64,000 nucleotides of DNA. It comes from Peromyscus leucopus (taxonomy: Eukaryota; Chordata; Mammalia; Rodentia; Cricetidae). A program made the translations under genes and the position numbers. Position 1 is the first letter of the stretch, and each line of letters starts with the position of its first letter. Where the stretch lies: NCBI RefSeq assembly GCF_004664715.2, contig NC_051069.1:5324001-5388000 (forward strand). Direction: 5' to 3'. The notes below the pieces were generated by a model. It worked only from the letters and a program-made list of their open reading frames with translations, ran no database searches and had not been told where the DNA came from. Positions 57,601 to 64,000 of this stretch are shown piece after piece.

Positions 57601-58645
57601 CAGCCACACGTGTGAGCTGTTCACTGCTCTGTCATGCTCATTTCACTTTAAAAATATTATGACACATAGGCAGTTGGTCTAAATAAGATTTATTAGCCTA
57701 GGTACCGTGTGCTTTAAAGGTATCCTTGTTTGCCACGATGATGGCTTCTAACTGGATCACTGGTACTGAAAAAGTTTTAGTTTTCCAAGAAGAGGCTTTC
57801 AATGAAGTAAGCGCATGCGTTGTATCACCCTCTTTCCTGTATCTTTAAGTGATGTGTATCAGCAGCTCCCATTATCCCATGTGCACCCTTTGGAACTCGG
57901 CTGTGTTGTCCTTTGGTTGACTGTGTCCCCAGAGGCTGCTGACTCCTAGTGGTCAGTCTGTTGATGGTGAGCAGATTCAAGGATCCATCTCCATCCAGGC
58001 TGTGTCACTGGAAGAACTCCTCGTGGGTGGTAATCCAAGGTCATTGCACTGAGAGAGCTAGTGATGATTTTCACTGATTTGGAGAGACAGAGAAACAGAC
58101 CTCCACCCATTTCCTAAATGGGTACCTAAACAAGAGTAGACATTTTCTATTCTGTTTAAATCAATAACAAAGGAACCATCCCAACGGGCCATCTTTGGGA
58201 ATTATCTTCTTCCATGTACTTCCATTAGAAGGTCCCAGAACTGAAATGTTGAGAGTCCTTATTAACCATGAAGGAGTAAATGAATGTGTCCTTGGAATGT
58301 AAGCTCTTCAGTTACCCAGTGGAGAAATTGTGTTAGCCGACCATGAATATATTGCTTTGCATTAACTCCAGATTTGCTTTTGATAGTCCCCCTGTAGGTA
58401 CTTCCCATACTGAAGTGACAGTCCCACCCCAGGCAACAGTAACCTGGGGCTCCCACCCCCGTCCTTGTTTTTGCTGGCAGGGAATCTGAAGTCTTGACAG
58501 CCTGATTTGAGTTCCTCCTATGACTGAATGAATGAGCAATCAGGGCCCTTGTCCTAGTCCAGCAAGGGGTAGTAATGGTTGTACTTCACAATGACTTTCC
58601 TTCTGTGCCTCTGGCTCACTTTCTAAGTTGTGTTCTCCTTTGTAG

Positions 58646-58735
58646 ACTGTCAAGGGGATGCTGGAAAACCCCAATGAACCTGTGAGTGACCTCTCTTACT
58701 TTGACTGCATTGAGAGTGTGATGGAAAACTCCAAG
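58646..58735 (+). CDS. Tln2: Tln2 local exon 20: R7
   Basis: Acceptor tttgtag, donor AAG|gtgagc. It has 30 codons in phase 0-0, TVKGMLENPNEPVSD to SVMENSK. In R7. DLSYFDCIESVMENSK is the conserved helix just before the KANK-site helix. GMLEN is GMLDN in human as I recall, a conservative change. Confidence 0.97.
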
Positions 58736-58754
58736 GTGAGCCTGTCTGTGTTCG

Positions 58755-59110
58755 TCACTTTCCTCACTGCAGTGATAAAACAACCAACAGAAGGCAACCC
58801 AAAGAAGGGAGGGTTGGTTTGGGCTTAAATTTGAAGGTACAGCATGATGAAAAGAACATGAGTCAGTCTAGTCACACCACATCTACAACCAGAAAGCAGA
58901 GAGAGATTGCTGCTAGTGTTCAGCTCAATTTTTCCTTTTTATGAAGTCCAGGAGGACCCCAGTCCTGTGGATATTGCCACCCACATTTAGGGTGGGTCTT
59001 CCCTTCTTAACTAACCCAGTCTAGAAACTCCCTTCCACACATACTCAGAGCCTTATTTCCTTGATACATTTAGAGCCTGTCAAGTTCACAGTCGGTATTA
59101 ACTATCACAC
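58755..59110 (+). repeat. Rodent ~350-base interspersed repeat, copy 12
   Basis: 'tgttcagctcaatttttcct', 'gccacccacatttagggtgg' and 'gcctgtcaagttcacagtcg'. Starts about 20 bases after local exon 20. Confidence 0.6.
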
Positions 59111-59183
59111 TGTCTGTGCCAAAACATAGATATCAACACTGCTCCTCAGTGGGGAGAAATTGAGAAAGGCTTTGAGTGCACCT

Positions 59184-59241
59184 ACCTCACCACTGGGTGA
59201 CCCAATATAGTGACCTCACCACTGGGTGGCCCAATATGATG
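59184..59241. repeat. 29-base tandem duplication
   Basis: 'acctcaccactgggtg' recurs at 59184 and 59213, with 'cccaatat' in both; two copies differing at a few bases. Confidence 0.85.
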
Positions 59242-60084
59242 AGACCTTGTCATGTAGTACTTTGCTGAAGTGTTACTCAACACTTAGGGTATTGCAGAAC
59301 CATGTAGAAAGCTTGGGAAACACCAGTTGCCAGACCCCAGCCCCAAGATTTGAGGTGCATGCATTTCTGAGGGGTTCCCCATCCTGTTTCTGTTGTCTGG
59401 GAACCCTTCTTTGAAAACCACTGCTTATGAGATGGGTCTCACTGTGAATCCAGTCATGTGTAGTCTATACTGGAGGCTGAACTGCTGTGGAAAGCCATCC
59501 TATGACCTTGGCTTTCATGAAAGGCCCTTGTTAATATTTTCTTCTATCCAATTATAGCATACATTTTCGAGGGGAGTAAACAGGGGTTTTGAGTGGTTGG
59601 GAAGAGAAGTATTGGAAAACTACCATGGCTTCTAGGCCTTCCTCCATCTTTCCTCAGTAAAATCTGACTCCTTACTGTTTAACTGGCTGACGGTGGTAAT
59701 TAGAAAAAGCAATGCTAAGAGTCGTTGAAGAACGAGAATGGAGGAGAATGCCTAAGAATCAGAAAGTGACAAGGAGGTACCAGAGAGACAATTGGGGTTT
59801 GAACTTTTGCCACCTGGCCTTGGTCCTGGTACCCATACATGCTGGTTTCCAGTTTCCATCACTCCGTCTTGGCGAGCCATCTGTCTTGATGATGTCAAGG
59901 GCTCAGTTTGTGTTGTGCTAAGACAAGAATGCCCTCTGTTCAGCAGCTTTCATGGAATAAAGGGCTATCTAAATGAGGGTACGTATGATTTAAATACTTA
60001 AATTCAAAAGTTTTTTTTTTTTTTTTTTGAGGTATGTGTCACTTTGAAATGTGTATAGTCTGTTGATTTTTTTGTACTCTAATG

Positions 60085-60185
60085 TGGACTTGCAGCTGCA
60101 CCACAAGCTGTTCTTGGTGGTCATGTAACCCAAGGCTTCATACATGCTAGGCAAGCACTCTGCCAACTGAGTTCCCTGACCCAGG
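60085..60185 (-). repeat. ID-like SINE fragment
   Basis: 'catgctaggcaagcactctg' and 'ccaactgagttccctgaccc', antisense tRNA-derived SINE end. Confidence 0.5.
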
Positions 60186-61091
60186 AAGGGCTTTCTTCAA
60201 GAGGGTGGGAGAGAGGGTGAAGTCCTGTACTTACAGACACTCCCTAGCTGCTCTGCTCTGCATACCTTTGTGTAAACTTGATTGTTTTGTATATAAGAAA
60301 TGATAGTAATTTATTTTTTTTGCTCTCCAAAATGGCTTATTGTCTCAGGAAACTGTCACATTTGATACAATGTAGTCTCTCACCCAAGGATGAACATTTT
60401 CTACTCCATCATCTGTGGCCCTGGAGCACAAACTCTCCTCCTGGCACATGCCAAAGCCCACAGAGGACAAGACACCAGATTTGGGATAAATGCTCTGCTC
60501 TGCCCATGTGGCCTTCTGTGTGATCTTTAGAGGACATTGACCTCTCTAGGCTACACACTGACTGTGAAAATCCTTATCAACTGTTATGAGGCCAAGGAAA
60601 GAACGCGCCAGTGCTTTTCAAAATAAGACGAACTGCTTAAAATGTTTAGGAAATAACTTTAACACAATTCTATGTAAATTTTCAATTGATAGATTAATCG
60701 TACAAGGAACAGTATGTCTTTTACTTTCTGGCTAGAACTTCAAGTCTAGCTCCCCGGGTGTGATTTAATGCTCTTGGGAGTAAGTAGTTCTCAGATTGGG
60801 CCATGTGCCCATGAGAGGCTTTATATAGATTCTACCTGATCATCTGTGTATAGTGATTGTACACTCCTGGAGATACTAGTAACCTTTGGATGCAAGGCTT
60901 ATACTTTTATCCTTTATTTATCTTCATCAAACAAAAAACGGTACAACTCTCTTGACTCTCTCTTGGGTACAGAAAAGGGCAAAGGTGACAGACATTTTCA
61001 ATTAAGTAGCCTTGAGTGTTACAGCCGCAGGGTAACCTCCTGCAGCCCTGGGTTGGAGTAGAAACTCAATGATTGCTTGCTGTCTTTGCAG

Positions 61092-61214
61092 GTTCTGGGC
61101 GAGTCAATGGCAGGGATTTCACAGAATGCCAAGACTGGGGACCTCCCTGCCTTCGGGGAATGTGTGGGGATCGCATCCAAGGCTCTCTGCGGGCTGACCG
61201 AGGCCGCGGCCCAG
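61092..61214 (+). CDS. Tln2: Tln2 local exon 21: R7, KANK-site helix
   Basis: Acceptor tttgcag, donor CAG|gtgaga. It has 41 codons in phase 0-0, VLGESMAGISQNAKT to LTEAAAQ. The third residue, Gly, aligns with talin-1 G1404. Changing that residue abolishes binding of the KANK KN motif, the link to cortical microtubules. It is conserved here. GECVGIASKALCGLTEAAAQ ends the R7 helix that leads into R8. Confidence 0.97.
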
Positions 61215-62649
61215 GTGAGAGCCTGTCCCCTGTCCATCTGTTCTTTCCAGCTCGTGCCCTAGGACACAGCACAGCCCCTTAGGGAGACCTGCTCCAGCTC
61301 CTCCAGGCACTGGTGCAGGAACCATGGGAGAGCTGATGGCTTCTGGGTGGGAGGGGCAACATAGCTGGAGTTTTCTCTCCGGGTCTGCCAAGCCCCATCA
61401 GTCCAACACCCACTTATAAAATAAACATACAGATGCTTATATTATTTACAAACTGTATGGCCATGGCAGGCTTTTTGTTATCTAGTTCTTTTATCTTAAA
61501 TTAACCCATTTCTATTAGTCTATACTTTGCCACGTGGCTCGTGGCTTACCGGTCGGTACCTTACATCTCCCTTGCCATGGCGGCGCCTGGCAGTGTCTCT
61601 CTGCCTCAGCCTTCCACTTCCCAGAATTCTCCTCTCTCCTTGTCCCGCCTATACTTCCTCCTGCCTGGCTACTGGCCAATCAGTGTTTTATTTATTAACC
61701 AATCAGAGCAACATATTTGACATACAGACCATCCCCCAGCAGGGCAATACGGGCCAGTGCTTCCTTGCAGGAGTGGGGGAGGGCAGTGAGCCTCTGTGAG
61801 TACTGCAGATGCAGCAGACAGAGGTCAGAGGCAGCTTTTTAAAGCCAGGGTTCGTTGATGGTTAACCTGAACTTGGGGAGATTTTACTCCAAAATAAACA
61901 TCCCTGGTTGGAAGAGAATATTCTCAACCTTCACCCTTCCCCTCAAACTACACAAGCTCATCTTCTATTAGTTATTTCCTAGCCCAGCCAATGGGACCTC
62001 CAAAAAAACAGCCTTTTCTGGGAGTGTCCTATTGGGGACCCAATGCTATCTTGTTACTTTTTGGGGTTTGGGTTGTTTGTTTTATGTCATTTTCTGAGTC
62101 GTCCCATTCCTCTCACTCAGCTGCCTAAGCTAGGAGTCTAACTGCTATTGGAAATAGTGACCTAAACAAGGACATGTTAAGCTCTGTGTTAGGAAACCTT
62201 TGGGTAGCAAAGGCCCTAGGATGGACTGACTCAGGAGCTCCTTGTATCAGTCTGCACCAGCTTTCTTCTGCCTCTTCTGACCAGAAGCCAGAGTCAGCTT
62301 CACATTCAGGGCAGGTATCCTCATGGTCATATGATGGCTGCCAGAAGCTGTGTGGGCTGCCTCTCCATCCATGACCATGCCCCACAGAAGAGCAGCTCAA
62401 AGGCTTTCTCTCACAAACAAGGAGGCTTTGTTCCCTGATGCCTGCAGCAAACTCCTGATGGTATGTCAAACTGGCATAGGCCTGTCTGTCACCATGCCCT
62501 CACTGGCGAGAGGGACGGGCTTCCTTTGATCAGTTTGCACTAAGGAGTACCTGAGCTTGCCAGCTGCAAGTACACAGCGGACCATTGTCTCCCATGGGCT
62601 CGTGGAGGAACGTGGAGCCTGAGGTGTGCTTTTCCTTTTCCTCTTCCAG
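61215..62649 (+). other. Intron 21
   Basis: GT-AG. It contains an LTR-like segment (61408-61740). The rest is unassigned. The acceptor follows a long pyrimidine tract (62630-62649). Confidence 0.9.
61408..61740 (+). mobile_element. Solo-LTR-like segment (old endogenous retrovirus remnant)
   Basis: Contains a TATA-like 'cttataaaataaa', 'aaattaacccatttctatta', 'ccacgtggctcgtggcttac' and two CCAAT boxes ('ctggccaatcagtg', 'aaccaatcagag'), the layout of a rodent retroviral LTR. No coding part is present. Confidence 0.5.
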
Positions 62650-62793
62650 GCTGCGTACCTGGTTGGCATCTCTGATCCAAACAGCCAGGCAGGCCACCAA
62701 GGCCTGGTGGACCCCATCCAGTTTGCCAGGGCCAACCAGGCGATCCAGATGGCATGCCAAAACCTGGTGGACCCTGGCAGCAGCCCCTCGCAG
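62650..62793 (+). CDS. Tln2: Tln2 local exon 22: R7-R8 boundary
   Basis: Acceptor ctcttccag, donor CAG|gtaacc. It has 48 codons in phase 0-0, AAYLVGISDPNSQAG to PGSSPSQ. It covers the R7-R8 linker and the first R8 residues (R8 about 1461-1580, a four-helix bundle inserted into R7 that binds RIAM, DLC1 and vinculin). GHQGLVDPIQFARANQ is talin-2 specific. Confidence 0.97.
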
Positions 62794-62924
62794 GTAACCG
62801 GGGAAGGATGGTGGGGTCTATGATGTCTTAGGCTTCTCTGGGTGGGCGGTGGGAGATGGAGAAGTGAGCGGAGAATGCTTCAGAGCTTGCAAGCCCAGAT
62901 GACTGAAGCTGTGCAGGTACTGAC

Positions 62925-63290
62925 TGACCTCGTTCCTTTTCTGGTGCTGTGATGAAACGCCCCTACAAAAAGCAACTTCGGGGAGAAAGGGGCCGTTTAT
63001 CTTACAATTCCGAGTTTCAGTCATCACTGAAGGGGAGTCAAGGCAGGAACTTCAAGCAGCTTGTTACGTCATACCACACTCAAAAGCAAAGAGAGCACGT
63101 GCATGCTTCTGCTCAGCTTGCTTTCTCTGTTCTTACACAGTTCAGGACCCAAGCCCAGGGAACGATGCCTCCCATTTCCAGGCATCAATGAAGGCCATCA
63201 AGACAGTCTCCTAAGGCATGCCCATTGAGACTCTCTCTTCTTGGGTGACTATAGGTTGTGTCAGGCTGGCAAATGAACTAGCCCTTGCAG
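62925..63290 (+). repeat. Rodent ~350-base interspersed repeat, copy 13
   Basis: 'ctggtgctgtgatgaaacgc', 'cagcttgctttctctgttct' and 'gtgtcaggctggcaaatgaa'. Confidence 0.65.
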
Positions 63291-63514
63291 TGACCAGGAG
63301 AGTACTGCAAATGTGGAAAAAGGCAGGAATATGCAAATGCTTACTGATAGGGTTCCCGGGGACGCAACAGAGTGAAGCAAAACAACAGAATTCATGAGGC
63401 GGTTCACCGCTATTTATTGACAGCTTGTTCTCTTCTCAGCACTAAGAAGTCTGTGTGATCTGACCTTTACCCCCTTTGGTTCTTACTCCATTGGGGTGTG
63501 GTAACAAGATAAAG

Positions 63515-63910
63515 GATTGTTCTGGTTCCTGTTGCTGTGATAGAACACTGAACAAAAACAACCTGGTGGGGAGAGAGGGTTTATTTCAGCTTCCGTTTCC
63601 GGGTCACAGTCCATCATAGAGGGAATGTCATGGCAGGAACTCAAGTAGAAACTATGAAGAAATGCCCTTTACTGGCTCGCTCACTGGCCTATGCTCAGCT
63701 TGCTTTCTTACATAGCTCAGGCCCACCTACCTAGAGATGGTTCTGCCCACAGATTGGCTGGGCCCTCACACACCAAGTATCAATCAAGACACTCTCTCAA
63801 AGACATGGCCACAGGGCCAGTCTGGTTGAGGCAGTTCTTCAGGTGAGGTTCCCTCTTCCCAGATGACTCTATAGGTCATGTCAAGTTAATAATAAAAACT
63901 AACCAGGACA
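63515..63910 (+). repeat. Rodent ~350-base interspersed repeat, copy 14
   Basis: 'ttcctgttgctgtgatagaa', 'gagagggtttatttcagctt', 'gaggttccctcttcccagat' and 'gtcaagttaataataaaaac', close to full length. Confidence 0.78.
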
Positions 63911-64000
63911 GGGATGCCTCAGGGTAAGTGTGACAAGTTTTCTCAGGTCACTTCAGAGATGACCGATCTGAGTCAAGTCTCAGAGTTGAGGTCAGAATCC

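Larger units (their letters stand above)
55567..58645 (+). other. Intron 19
   Basis: GT-AG. It contains a SINE with A/GAAA tract (55877-56239), an LTR-like segment (56243-56530) and a rodent repeat split by a B2 (57020-57600). Positions 57605-58640 are unassigned. Confidence 0.9.
58736..61091 (+). other. Intron 20
   Basis: GT-AG. It contains a rodent repeat (58755-59110), a 29-base tandem duplication (59184-59241), a T run (60010-60028) and an ID-like fragment (60085-60185). The rest is unassigned. Confidence 0.9.
3300..62793 (+). other. Tln2: Talin-2 gene (Tln2), internal part: 22 exons
   Basis: Twenty-two exons on one strand join in consistent phase to give about 1,061 codons of talin rod. 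All 21 complete introns end in AG; 20 begin with GT and one with GC. The protein is a cytoplasmic integrin-actin adaptor at focal adhesions, costameres and synapses. The residues match talin-2 rather than talin-1 wherever the paralogues differ, for example SPQQQVMVGQ, NKVDESKHE and GLVDPIQFARAN. Counting from the first exon at talin-1 residue 429 puts threonines exactly at 809, 833, 867 and 901, which confirms the register. The 5' part (FERM head) and 3' part (R8 to dimerisation helix) lie outside the window. No promoter or poly(A) site of the gene is seen here. Confidence 0.97.
62794..64000 (+). other. Intron after local exon 22 (5' part only)
   Basis: Starts gtaacc. It contains two rodent repeat copies (62925-63290 and 63515-63910). 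No further exon before the window ends. Confidence 0.9.

Noticed and set aside
3300..62793. Assignment to talin-1 instead of talin-2
   Set aside because: Residues differ from talin-1 throughout, and introns of up to 9 kb do not fit the compact Tln1 gene.

Overview
The window is a piece of a muroid rodent nuclear genome. It holds 22 consecutive coding exons, all on the + strand, of one large intron-rich gene: talin-2 (Tln2). The exons add up to 3,183 coding bases. After allowing for one apparent 1-base deletion they give 1,061 codons, equivalent to about residues 429-1489 of talin (talin-1 numbering; talin is about 2,540 residues). Neither gene end is present. The window opens in the intron that precedes the exon joining the FERM head to the rod, and closes in the intron after the first helices of rod domain R8. 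Wide introns, and peptide choices such as IISSQNFLQ and NAAMLVLKAKNVAQ-type segments rather than talin-1 residues, identify talin-2. Names and numbering rest on recall of the talin family, not on a search.

Layout: 1-3299 upstream intron; 3300-10451 end of the head-rod linker and R1; 10353-18478 R2; 18184-23224 R3; 23097-33698 R4; 33570-43416 R5; 43297-55566 R6; 55473-61214 R7; 62650-62793 start of R8; 62794-64000 intron. Talin is the cytoplasmic adaptor that links integrin tails to actin. Its rod is a string of 4- and 5-helix bundles that unfold under force to expose vinculin-binding helices. This window encodes the classic vinculin-binding site of R1, the mechanosensitive R3 with its full threonine belt (T809, T833, T867, T901), and most of the KANK-binding R7.

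Two exon-level oddities stand out. Local exon 9 (23097-23224) is 128 bases instead of the expected 129. A C is missing from a C run, which puts a TGA 15 codons into the exon if read literally. Local exon 12 ends in a GC donor (AAG|gcaagt), so the next intron is a GC-AG intron. Every other complete intron has GT-AG ends.

The rest is intronic. It is rich in rodent repeats: B1, B2, B3, B4 and ID-like SINEs, L1 3' ends, about 14 copies of one roughly 350-base rodent interspersed repeat, two related solo-LTR-like segments, old mammalian MIR and MER5A fragments, many microsatellites, and two unusual intronic minisatellites (about 68-base and 18-base units). B1, B2, B3 and B4 together place the source in the mouse/rat/hamster/vole group. 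The LTR-like pair hints at a cricetid, but that is only an inference. No other gene, RNA gene or CRISPR array was found.
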